Positions 1-12,500 of a stretch of 64,000 nt of DNA are shown piece by piece. The notes below the pieces were generated by a model. The model was given only the letters and a program-made list of their open reading frames with translations, made no database searches and was not told the origin of the DNA. The translations under genes and the position numbers were made by a program. This DNA is from Nectonema munidae (lineage: Eukaryota > Nematomorpha > Nectonematoida > Nectonematidae). Position 1 is the stretch's first letter; every line of letters begins with the position of its first letter. The DNA is taken from the NCBI GenBank assembly GCA_030549495.1, contig JAUIRK010000817.1, positions 85,640-149,639 on the forward strand. Reading direction: 5' to 3'.

Positions 1-1409
1 AATCCTTTAATCGGTATTAATAAATAAAGACACATTTTGTAGATATTATGGCTTCATCATCCACATTATGCATGCGATGAAGTATTCATACATTTCTTAA
101 CGTGTTCTTTCATTTTCAATTCGTTTCTTCGGTCCTAAGTAAGATTTTTACTTTGCCAAATCGTTGTATATTTTGTTCATTTCATTTCTTCTCAAAGGGC
201 CTCTCTACAGAGCTAGGATTCGTACAGAAGTTGGAAAACTCGTGTTTTATTGCAGTACATAAGATTTTTAAAAGCTTGAACTAGAACGACAAAAAAAATT
301 TATTAGTTGATTTAAATAATTTTGTAAACAAGTGATTAAGTAATTCATATCTATTTTGTATATACAAAAAAAAATTTTTTCTTTTGAAGACATCAAATGG
401 ATTTAAATAATATAAATCACCATACTTTAGCTCTTATCATGGGCTGCGAGGTTTGCAACAAAAAATTGGCTTTGAGTTGCTTTAATTTTTTGATTTTGAA
501 TTCGACTTTGAGTTTTTTTTATACAATAAAAATAACCTCTTTTGTGTGGTGTAAATATTTATTTTTTTTTTTTTTAATGATAATAAAAAAATGAGTCCTT
601 GGATTTAGATAAGTATTCATCATTATTTTTATTTGGTTGAAGAGTTATTTATTCACGCCCTTTGCCAGAAATCTCAACGCTAAGCAAAGCTGATTTCAGT
701 AGAGCGGGTGGAGGATGGGTTCCCAATAGAAAAGTCTGAACATTTCTATATCTCAAGAATGTCAGGAGTGTGTGTGAGTGTAAGCTTTGCAGCCACTTCC
801 CTTCAGCTCTCAAAACACTGGCGTGGTTTTGTTGGAAATGCACTTTTTTTATAACAATTATTAACTAGACAAACAACACTCGATTTAGCATACATTAGTG
901 TTTCTTCCTCTACTGACTGACTGAACGGATAAACATCTATTCTCCTTTTCATTTCAGAAAATTGTGACAATAATGATAATTCATAATTCGTCTTTTCTTT
1001 TTCTCTCCTCTCCCCTCTTTCTTCGCGATGATGATGATGATGATTCAAAGAGTTTGTTGGAGTTTTATACTCTTTAAAATTTTAAGAGATGTCAATGCAT
1101 ATGTGTGTTATCATAAAGACATACTTATAAAACTTTTGGATAAATTAAAAATTGAAGAATTCCGAAAAAAACTTTGAGGTATATAGAAAAAAAGAAAAAT
1201 GTTTGAAAATTGCGGGTGCGAATATTGAAACTTAAATGATGGGCTGATGAGGGGGTAAAAAATTTTGCGGTTGCAGGTATCTGATAATCTTTAGAATAAA
1301 CTAACTTAGAATACTTATTATCAAATCATTTCTCTGAGGCAGACAAAGGAGCAAATTTTATGGTATTACCGGCTCCGATCTTCTCTCTATGTTTTTTTAG
1401 TTGTCAGAA

Positions 1410-1531
1410 TCGCATCCCTACGGAAGAATAATCTTCCACACCTGGACAGATGGTAAGGATAGTCACAACGAGGAATCGAACCCAGACCATCTGGATCAAT
1501 ACCCTACGCTCCTACCACCAGTCCATCTGCC
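1410..1531 (-). repeat. tRNA-derived SINE, family C
   Basis: On the - strand it reads GGCAGATGGACTGG, then a perfect Pol III B box GGTTCGATTCC (complement of 1472-1482), then GACTATCCTTACCATCTGTCC. The same series occurs on the + strand at 36818-36937, so this is an interspersed tRNA-like SINE rather than a tRNA gene. Confidence 0.7.
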
Positions 1532-1837
1532 GATGTTTGAAAATTACACCGGCTCCAACTTGTTTAAAATTTTGAGTCTAGCACCGGTTCTATATTTTAA
1601 TTCTTTATTTTACTTCCTCCTTCACCATCATGGCATTAACACCTTCATCACAGCAATAATTTTATGTTTGAAGTTGTTAAAAAAATTTTGAATTAACGTA
1701 TAAAAAAGTTTGCATCTCTTCGCTCCCCATACGTGTTCCGGATCGTGCACTGGCACCTTTTACTAGGACCCGGAGTTGGGGTTGAGAGCATTATTTGAAC
1801 TTGTAGGAATCGAAAAAATTTTGTCGACTCTTGTTAA

Positions 1838-1959
1838 GGCCAAGCAAAGCAGACGATATCTAAAAAACGCAGACGATTTATATTCAAAGTCATTGAAAAA
1901 AGGCAGACGAAGATGAAATTCCTTATGTTCCAAAATAGGAACATTGGCCGTAAAATGGG
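1838..1959. mobile_element. piggyBac-like MITE (TTAACCC family), one end lost
   Basis: The right end is GGCCGTAAAATGGG followed by TTAA (1960-1963). The left end starts at TTAAGGCCAAGC (TTAA at 1834-1837), the internal TTAA of full copies, and lacks the terminal TTAACCCAT. The interior carries three CGTCTGC repeats (as complements) and the TGTTCC...GGAACA palindrome. It is non-autonomous, with no coding potential. Confidence 0.75.
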
Positions 1960-3373
1960 TTAATATGAAAACACAAAACTGATCATAGCACTATCCCTCC
2001 TAAAAAATATGAATCGTATTTTAGATTTAGAATCTAATAATGTGTAGTTTTATCCAATGTAAGGTGTAGTATATGCACGCAAACCAACTTTTTTTATTAT
2101 AAAAGAAGTCAGATTGGAAAATTAGCAGGGATAACCGTAGTTCTGCTTTTAAAACCTACACTTTTTGCAATGGCACAAGTGTCTTGAACCCGTCGTGGGC
2201 AGAAAAAGGCCAGTGCTGTAGAAAAGGACATTTCTTCATATTTCTTTGCAGAAAAGTTTTATATCTCCTTCACTGCGAGAAACTTTTACAAGCGTGCGTG
2301 CATATGTGCATGTCTACATTCCTTTTATCCTCTTTTTTAGTGTGCGCTTTCGCATACGCTTATTTGAGCCGGGTTTTTATGTACTTATTTTAAAAATTTG
2401 CACCAATTTCCAAAATGTAAGTTAGTAGTATAGCGCTTTTTAAATTTCTTCGTACAATCCCTAAATTTTTGTGACAATCTTTAATTTGGCGAACTTTATT
2501 TTTATTTTTATGGAGAAAAAAAATACAAAGACTAAGTTGTTGTTAGCCCTAGATTATACTATATTTATATGAGTATAATCTATCAGTTCAAAACAAGGCA
2601 TTGTTTAAACTGAGAGAGTATTACCATAAAAGCAAATACTCTCAGGGAAAAGTGTAGAATTTTGTTACACTTTCGCAGCAGCAGCGATAAACCAGTGTAA
2701 TAACCACCATAAGGTACTGCTGGCTTTTTGAAGGCTTCTACAAAGACTAAGTCATAAACAACACAAGAAAAAATTAATCAGCATAAAAATTGTAATACAT
2801 TTTGAAAATTTTATTGTGCAAATTATTATCTACACTAAAGATATATTGTATTTGGAAACTTTTGAAAACTCTAGTGCTTCCATCTTGCTTAGCTTCTCGG
2901 ACAACAAAGCAAACTTCTTCTCAGCGTTAAGGAGTCGGGAGTCGGTGTAGTCTAAATGTTTCAGAGGGATACGCGCTGTAGTTTAATTTTGAAAGCATAT
3001 AAAATGAGGGATTCTTTTTAAGTCGGAGACATAAGCGAAGAGATGGTGTTGAATGTGTTAAGCTTTTAAGGATTTGAATAAAGTTTTAAATTTTAAGTGG
3101 TTTTTTTTTTAAATAATAATAATTTATTCATTTACACAAGAGCAAAATTACATGAGGAATAAAGGACTTCATAAATTTATACACACATTCATTTAAATAA
3201 GAGAAAAAAAAATGATAAATCTTTAGAAAACTGCAAATTTTCGTCACCAGAATGACGAAAAAATTTATTCAATGGAGAGTTTGAAGGTTATATATATATT
3301 CAATTCACTGAAGATCACTTTAGAGGACTGGAATAAAGTTTTAAATTTTAAATGGTTGTGTTCTTTTTTCTAG

Positions 3374-3510
3374 GATTTGGCTTCACAATATCTGGAGGCA
3401 TTGGAAATGAACACATCGTGAATGATTCAAGTATATACATCACGAAAATCATAGGTGGAGGCTCTGCAGACTCAAACAAAGAACTGTCTATTGGCGACAA
3501 AATACTTAAA
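3374..3510 (+). CDS. dlg1: dlg exon: first part of PDZ2 in this window
   Basis: The acceptor is a T-rich tract ending in CTAG and the donor is AAA|GTAAGT. The intron before is phase 1 and the intron after is phase 0. It encodes the carboxylate-binding GFGF loop, then [16 protein letters not shown] and IGDKILK. The GGxGNxHI pattern is specific to PDZ2 of the DLG family; PDZ1 reads GGTDNPHI in vertebrates. Confidence 0.93.
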
Positions 3511-6500
3511 GTAAGTGTACGTCTTTCCTCCTCTCCTGCGTATCTCCGATGTTTGCTTAATAACCCTTTCATGCACAGCGGGACACCAGTGTCCCATAGA
3601 ATAAAAATTGCCTGTTTTCAGTGTATAAAAACTCGTTGAAAAAGAAAGGAGGCCATTTGATTTTAGAAAACAATTCTCTAAAACAGCTTCTCCCGAATCC
3701 CCACTTGATGCTTGTGCCCTCTTCTCACTTCGGAAGTAAGAAGTGGCGTAGCTAGTGAGGGCGGTTCGCCCTGGCGAGACTTCTTATTTATATTATTAAT
3801 AAATTGTTAATAGGAGGCACCGGTGACATTGTGGTTAGACTGCAGGGATTTCATTCAAAAGGTCTCGTTTCGATTCCCCATGTATCGTAAATAGAATTTG
3901 TTGTTTTTTAAAATCTGATGCCAACCGGTCAAGAAATGCATCACGGTTCAAATAAAAAGTCCCAAAAATTTGTGTTTGTGAGGCGTCATGAAAGTTTTTC
4001 TATTGTGAATAGTAATATTATTGACTATTGATATTAATAATGAAAAACTTGTGTCTCCTATCAACATGTTGATTCTAGAGAAATTCTTGTAAAAACAAAA
4101 AAAACAAGATTTCAAGAAAAAAGAGAGATTGAGTATGATGTCGAGAACTATGATTTTGGTTTAAAAATCAAGGATCTTAGAGTTAGTTACAAACTTGCTA
4201 ACCTTGATAACTAATTAACTAAATAATTAACCATATTAATTCACTAAGGAACAAAATAACTGATTTAAAAATAAAGAAAGAACTTTTTATGACTCTGTAA
4301 ATGTCTTTTTTCCGCCCATCTACAATACCCATATGGATAAATAGTTGAGTATGATGGAGATGGATGATGGAGATGGGACTTACTCCCTTGTCATAATCTT
4401 CAAATTGAGCTATTTTTTTATTTTGATAAAATTCTCACCCCTTTGAAACCTTGGCATCGAAGATGTTTGTATTTTAAACATAAGATGTTTCGTACCTAGT
4501 TTTGGACGCAAGAGGAATCTGGATTTTGACGAGTCAATGAATTTGATTCAGCTTTCAATCAACAGCAAAAAAATTAATTTTTTATCTTTAAAAATTGAAA
4601 AATAAAAAAGTACTTGTTCCACAACTTTGTTCTTTCTTTCTGCAATATTTTGTTATTCGAATCGTCAAGACGCTAAATTAGATAATTTAATTTTAATCAC
4701 GAAATAAGAAATGAAAGATTTAAAAGTCATTGTTGGCGCTAGAACCACCAAAATGTCCTTATGCCTGAAATGACCAAAACAGTCTTTTTGACTGTTTGAT
4801 CAAATTGAAAACTTTTAAGTTTTTCCTACTCTGAAATATAGTAGCTTCAACATCACACCTCTTTTTTTATATATATAAATTTAAAAATGATTTTTCTTAA
4901 ACTTATCAAAGCATTGTGATGGTTTCGGGGTTGGAGGCGGAGATTTTAAAAAATGCGCGTAAATTTTGCTTTAACTGGGGGTATGTACATAATTTATTTT
5001 GCTTGTCCAGTTTTGCTGATGTAGGTACAAAAATATTGAAATTAGGCACACACACACAAACTGAAATACGTAAATCTCAAAAACTGCGGTATAGCCACTT
5101 ATGGCTTCCCATAAAACGTATGAGATCTTTCTTTAGTTTTCCAAATCAATCAGTTTTTAAAAAATGAAAATGCTCAAAACATCTTTTACTCTTGTCCTTG
5201 ATTTATTTATTGGATAAATGTCAAATTGAGATTGTGTGTTGTGTTTAGGTGGACGGCTACAGCCTGCAAGGTGTCACTCACGACGAAGCAGTCCACATCC
5301 TGAAGTCGAGTACGGATACCGTCTCCCTACTCATCCAGAAGCAAAAAGTCTTTCCCCAAACACCCTCCATCAATTCGAGAAACGGTCTTGGAGATAACCT
5401 GCCTTCCCCCTCCCAAACGTTGTCTTCTGCCACGCGCAACTTTTTAGAAGTTGCTCCACGCAATCAACGCGCCGCATCACCGATCCCTCCCGAGCCCTTA
5501 GCTCAAAGCAGATACTCTAGAAAGGATAACTTCAGAGCAGAAAACATTCACGCGAATAACGAAAAATCTTTTCAATTAGACTCCAATCATTTCAACAACG
5601 CTGGAACAATTCCGATTTCACAAAATGACATATCATATTCCAAAGCTTTGTCCTCTTCTGAGTCTACAAATATCAAGAAAGTAAGCAATTTCATTCATTC
5701 ATTCATTCATTCATTCATTCATTCATTCATTCATTCATTCATTCATTCATTCATTCCTTTCCAATAGATTTAAAACAACTCTTGACTTTATTTGGAATCC
5801 GTTTGAGCCATTCAGCACCCTTCAAAATTCAAGAAGTCACTGTTGTTGTACATAGATTGACAATAATAAGTTCCTTCACTTTTAAGGATAATAAAGTATT
5901 TTTGTCAAATCAAATAAAACTATAACTTTTTTCAAAGGGCTTCTTTGAAAAAAACGTCGTATAAAATGTTCTTGTTTGTTGAACCATTTTTTGTTTTATT
6001 TCTCACACAGGGTAAACTTTGCTTATAAATAATGTAAAGAAACTAAAGTCTTAGAGGCGTTGTAGTGTGAAATATTTTAAGATGGAAGGTATAACAAAGT
6101 TCTTTAATTATTGAAAATTGTACTAGTTTTTATTTTTTTTATTTTTTGTACTCCTTTAATATGTTTCTCAGATACTAAAAGTATTTTACATATTCTTGGA
6201 CGCCTTTCCTTAAATATGTCAATAAATATTAAAATTTTAAAAGAGACTTCAAAAACTTTGATTCAAATGTTAAAATTTAATTCAAAAGAAATTTTTTAAT
6301 CATATGTCTAACAAAAACTATAAAAACTGCACATATGGTAATTTATATTTATTAATAAATTTACTGGAATTTAAGTTTTGGTGTTTAACGTAATATTCAA
6401 TTTAATTTATCATTTCTTTTCATTGTACTATTTTTCTTTAACTAAAAATTTAATTTTTATTTTTTTAAAATTTTTTTTTTATTTTTTTTAAATTTTTTTA

Positions 6501-9500
6501 TTTTTCTTTAACTAAAAATAACTCCGTTTTAGTTATCGTTTCTTTGAATAAAAAACGCCTCGTTATGGTTTAATTTGGAATTTTTTGGCTTTTTTCTTTA
6601 TCGTTGCCTTAAAAAAAACTTCGTTACTTTTCGTTATTTTTTTCTAAAAAAAAGATACATAAAATTGCAGAAAGACAAAATAGAATTGCAAAAGGACAAA
6701 ATAGAACTAAAAATGGTATATTCATGAGTTAAGACCCACTATCATAAATGTCTGTATCAGAAGTGAGACACCTTTTTATGTTTAAAGGCCGTTTACAATG
6801 TGTTGTTTAGTATGTAAAGGAAAATACTAAAGAAAAATAAATCATTTTTTAACTATAATACATAGATAAAACTTATTTTACTACAATTTATGACTTTTTG
6901 TTTTTGTGAGAGAGTCTTTTGATTCCAGTCTCTATTTATATCTTATTTGATTTCCAATTAAAAGACCGCATTTAAAAACTTTAAAGGCCAATGCAGACTT
7001 AAGGCAACAGGTTCCCCACCAGATACCTACTGGATATCGCGCACATCTCTCAAAATTACAAATGGAAGTACATCAGCAATCTTGCTGTGAATGAAATTTT
7101 CGCATTTTAATTTTTAGACAGAATGGCTCAATAGTAATCACCATGAAAATTCAACGATCAACACAACAGCACCTAACAAAAACAACTACAACCCACTTCG
7201 CATACCCATTTCATCCAAGAACAGCAATTCCACAACTTTGAAGTCACAAAATGACCGCGTCTCCAATCCAAAACAAACACAAGGTATGTGTATTTACTTT
7301 CAAATTCAATACACCATTTGTTTCTTTTATCGAAGCCAATTTGCTTCCACTATAAACTCATAATCCCTTCTCCTTACTGATTGGAGGTGGTGAAATGTTT
7401 AAAATATTTTTAGTTTTTTTAATCACGATACTTTTTTTACAATTATTTTAAAAAGTATAAGATTTCTTGAACCTCTGGTTTCTTTCTTATTTTTTGTTAA
7501 ATAAACTTCGTAACTTTTATTATAGGGAGATAATTAAATGATATAAAAAATAATCTATTTTTCTAAAAATGATCATTTAACAAAAAATTGTTTTTTATCC
7601 ATGCCTTTTTGATTTCCAAATTCTGAAAATTATGTAAAACAAAATATTTTCATCTTCAAAATTTCCTTCCTTTGCGAATTAGATTTAACATTTTTAAAAC
7701 ATACTGGAGAACATAAAAAAAGGATGAAATGATTTTGAGTTATCGATATTCAATCAATATCATTTGTATACAAAACGTTAGCATTGCTGAATATTTTGAA
7801 ATAACTACGTTTATTATGTCGTATTTTATTTTACTTTATATAAAGAGAGAAGTGATACTTCTGACAGAATGCTTTTTTGTTTCTTTTTTTTCTAAAACGA
7901 ATGCTTGGAATATTTTTCTATATTTCACTGCTTTAATTTTATTATATTTCTTCAATGCCGAAAGTGTGTTCTTAATTTTTAAGGTAGACACGTACTTCCA
8001 AAAAAATCTAAAAATGGGCCAGTTGTCTTATTTGGTCATATTTTCATCGGACAGCTTTTAGATGTCATATTATGTATAGATGATTAGTTTGTGTTATTGA
8101 TTACTATAATTATTTTGTGTTATTGAATCTATGTTATAAAAATTTCATCATGAAATCAGTGAACGCTAAAAATCCGTATCCAAAATAGTCGCGCCTACCA
8201 TTAACCAACTGTAACTTTTCCCAATTTAGGTGGAAAATTCATGAAATTGCAAATAAAGAGGGGGAAAATATCATATGCAAGTAAAACGAAAAACTTCAAC
8301 TGCGACGAACAACACGACTTCAAAAATATGTTTTATAATTAAAATTCTAAAAGTTTTGAACCCTCACACTCTCTTAATATTTACCAAGACATTTTGCCCT
8401 TCTCCCAAATATATTTGTAAGTTTTAGAAAAAATTTTTTTGCATAAAAACAAAATTTTTGATTAAAAAACAATAAATACCTAACAAAAATTATTATAGAC
8501 ATTTATTACAATAAAATAAAGCATTTTTATGCTCAGCCTACTTCAGATAACTTATCCATTCGTTCCTCATCTCTTTCAAAACGTGAAGACTTTTTTTCAT
8601 GAACAAAGGAGTAAAAGAATATATGAACGCAGAAATATATTCATTACAAATGTTTATGAAATTGAAAAAGTGACATCTGTAATAAAAAATCAATTTTTGG
8701 AATTCAATCTATATTATAATAACGATGAAATTTAATTCATTGTGATAAAAAAATTGAAGAAACTTTTCATGGAGGATACCGTTTTATATAGAAAGTAAGT
8801 TGGGTGAAAGTTCACCTAAAGGTAAAAAGTATAATTATCTATTTTATTGATGATATGATATTTATTATATATGTAATTCTCAAAATACAGTCAATAAACA
8901 AGAAATGGTTGCATTTTTGGTTACATTGTACTGATGTGTTGCACTGTTGTAAGGCATAAAATACGATTTTCTCCAAAAAAAAATTTTGCATGCACACGTA
9001 CAAAGTTTTAGGAAAAGTTAGTAGACAAATCGATTTCTACGTCAAATGACATTTTTTGGGTTAAAGGTTGTAGTAATATTTCTATTAGCTTCGATATGAT
9101 ACCAAAGTAATATCTGTAACTACAACGGCCTCACGATTTTCAGCTTTTAGTAAAATGACCCTTTGAACCAACTTTCGGAGTTTATATCTCGAGAGCCACG
9201 TGACTTATGAAGTTGAGATAAGCATTGAAAAATTTGTGTAACGAGTTTTATGAGTATACCAATTTTTTAAAAAAAATCACGAATGCTGCGAAATAATTGG
9301 CCAAACTTGGTTGAATTGACATGTCATGCCTCTGATATCTTTTTATAAAAAAGGGGTTTAAACCTTTCCTTTTTCTCTTAACGGAGGGTGGTTTTTTTTT
9401 TTTTTTTTTTTTTTTTGTGTTATCTCTATTTTTATTAACCAATTGCGAAGTCAGAGTCGGGAGGAGTCGGTGTGTGACTTCGAATATTTTCAAGTGATTG

Positions 9501-12500
9501 GTGCCGGAGTTGAGTCTGAGACAACATTTTTTAAGTACTATTTAAAAACGATTTTTTTTTAATTTTAAATAATGGAAATTTTATTCCATTTTTGCAAGGA
9601 TATGGAGTTGTCCTTCGTTAGTTGAAGCCGGGAGTAAGAGGTGCGTTAAACTTATTGAAAGTTGTTGGATTAGGAGACGTAAATTCTGCGTCAACCCCGC
9701 ATACAATTAGTAACTGGACAATTTAAAATATACGTTTTTCCTAATAGTGGACATTCAGACTTAACTGAGGAGAGCTTAACTGAGCTTTAACGCGCCTAAT
9801 TTTATATAGAATGTGCGCATCTGAACGCAATCTTAACAAATTGAAAAAAGTCTTCTTTTCCAATATTTTTTGTTTGCATTTTATTATCGTGTAAATAATT
9901 TCTACCCATCTTTATTATGAATATTGAATTGTCCTTAACACTCTATATTATGAAAATACTGAACTTTGCAGAGGCGAAGGCAATGGTGTAGATGTCAATT
10001 CTCTACACTCGAAAACCTTCTGTCCTAAATTAAATTATAGCGATTATTAAATTGAAAAATAAAAATAAAATAAAAAATTAAATTTCCTTAATTATATTTT
10101 ATTTAAAGATAAGGAAAAAAAAGTTTCTTAACAGGGCGTTAAAAAAATTAATTTTTTGCCCCTAAAAATTTAAAGAATCTGGACTTAGGTATCGCAAGGT
10201 CGTAATGAAATTTTACAATGCTATTCCGATTCGGATATTTAAAAAAAGCACGATTCTCACGTTCCCTGGATTGCGCGATTGACTAGTTAATATATATAAA
10301 ATTGGATTGAAATAGAAAACAGACGCAATTTTTAAAAATCTCACACCAACCAACCAACTCAAACAAACCAACCATCTCCAACCAACCAAACAACTCCAAC
10401 CAACCAAACAACTCCAACCAACCAAACAACTCCAACCAACCAAATATCTCGAACCAACCAAATATCTCGAACCAAAACCAACTCTGAGCAACCAAATCGT
10501 CCTTTGTAAGAATACCAACTCAAAATAACTAACTGATAACAAAATAAACAAAAAGCAAGTTTCGGTGGATGTGGATTTTCTTTTATTTCTTCATTTCGTG
10601 ATAATAATCATCGCTAATATAACATTGAAATTGTAAACATTTGATTGTTATTTCGTCTCAAGGTTTTGAGAATGGAATGAAGCAAACAAATCAAACGAAA
10701 CACCCAAACACAAACAATGGCGCAGGCGTCGTCACATCTCTCCACGACGCACTCACAAACACTAATTGTTTTGAAGATGTGGATGTTGACGATTACACGA
10801 GTGGAACAGAATGTGACGATGAGTGCCTGGAAAATGGCGAAAAAGTGCGAGGAAATGCGAACAACAATGGTAAAAAGGATCATCATCATCATCATCAGAA
10901 TCGTCTTTACCACGGCATCAACAAAGAGACGACGATTTGCAACAGTTCTAGCGGCGGTTGTGATGTAAATATTCATCAGGGTGAACAAGCTGACAATAAC
11001 GCTAAAATGAATCAAATTTCTTCCATCCCTCATCCTCCGAAATGTCACGTTTACAATGTGAGTCGAAGCGATTCCTTTAGGTAAGTTTCCATACATTTTT
11101 CCTTTTACCTCTAGTTCATAGCGACAAAGAACCAAAACATCCCATGCTTTACCTGCATAAATTACAATAACATTTGGCAATGCTTTACTTTATTGCTACG
11201 TCAATCAAAAAATTTTTCAAGTAATTATTTATTGTTTTGGTGTCAATCAAACTATACATTTTCCAGCGCAGTTTATTTCGTGATTACTAAAGATTCTAAA
11301 TCCTTTACATAAAACTAGCTCATTAAATTTACAAAGTAAAAAATTTAAATTTTTGATTGACGCAGCATTAAAGTAAAAAACATTATCTAAAATTTTTGTA
11401 AAATGGAACAAAGAGGATATAATGGATGCATTTTGTGGCAAAGTTTAAAAAACTAATTTTTAAGATGGGCACATCTTTAGTTATCATCATCAATTTAGTT
11501 TTCAACAAAAAAGAACGCTTCATTTAAAGAGAACATTTGCTTGAAGCTGTACTTTTTTGTTTAATTCTTTTTATTCCAAGCAAATTATCCTTCACGCCTT
11601 TACTCAAATTTAGTTGTCATGTTTCAGTTTGGCCAAATTGATCACTGCTTTTCCTTTTTGAATTAATTTATAAAGCATATGATTTTCATTTTGTGCTTCC
11701 ATGACATGACGTGGCCTACTCACGCCCACTATTTCTCAATGATGAATTATAGACTTTTATAATAATTATACTTTCAAAAATATCGACTTTTAACTCTTTG
11801 AAGAGCGGTGCGATACTGGTGTCCCAAAAATTGAAATCGTCTGCTTTAGATATATAAAATTGCATTGAAAAAGTAAAGCAGGTCTTCAAAATTCTGGTCC
11901 TCAAAGGGTTAAGCTTATAGAAAAGTTAACACGTGCACGACACAAAAAAACTTCCTTAATTTCCGAATGTAACTTTCTCTATACCCCGACTGGTACTGGT
12001 AGAAAGTGTTAAAAATAAATTAAAGCTGATGTGTAAAATGTTTCAATAAAATACAGTTTTTCGCTCCGAAATAATAGTCAAGGCTATTGTCTAATTTTAT
12101 ATGTTTTTTTTCAAAAATTTGTTCGTTACAATAAGTTTTTTTTATAACTCAAATTTTAAGAGAATTTATTATGATTTTAAAGGGACCGCTAAAATCCCTT
12201 CTTTATAACTGCATTCGTTATAAGTAAAAAGTATTGTATCTAAATTTTTGATTATTACAAATAAGAAATCGTTGTGCATTTAAATTTCGATTGGACCATG
12301 GTGTGCCGCAAAATAAAGATTTGCTTTAATCTTTACCGTTGGAGAAGATAACCTTGAGCTTCGTTTCAAAAATCTAAATAATGCTTAAAGGCTTTACTGA
12401 AAAAAAGTATAATCTATTTTTATGAGAAATTTAAAAATGGTGGTTTTGCATTTTTTTTGTTGTGTTTTTTAGATCATGCAAATTTGAATTTAAAAATTTG

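Larger units (their letters stand above)
1..3373 (+). other. dlg intron, 5' flank of window
   Basis: AT-rich sequence presumed to be dlg intron because the next exon opens inside PDZ2. A reverse SINE (about 1410-1531) and a piggyBac-like MITE (1838-1959) are the only elements I can name. The stretch 650-1050 is less AT-rich and has short open frames on the - strand, but no domain or convincing splice pair. Confidence 0.6.

Noticed and set aside
649-1048. Possible upstream dlg exon or separate gene in less AT-rich sequence
   Set aside because: No PDZ1 or L27 residues, no convincing acceptor-donor pair with correct phase, and only short - strand frames.
10213-10551. A - strand frame with repeated VGWSCL peptide
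   Set aside because: Produced by an 18-bp minisatellite; no start context, domain or splice support.
10614-11180. A 188-codon - strand frame
   Set aside because: Shadow of the dlg linker exon on the + strand, whose splice phases fit the gene.
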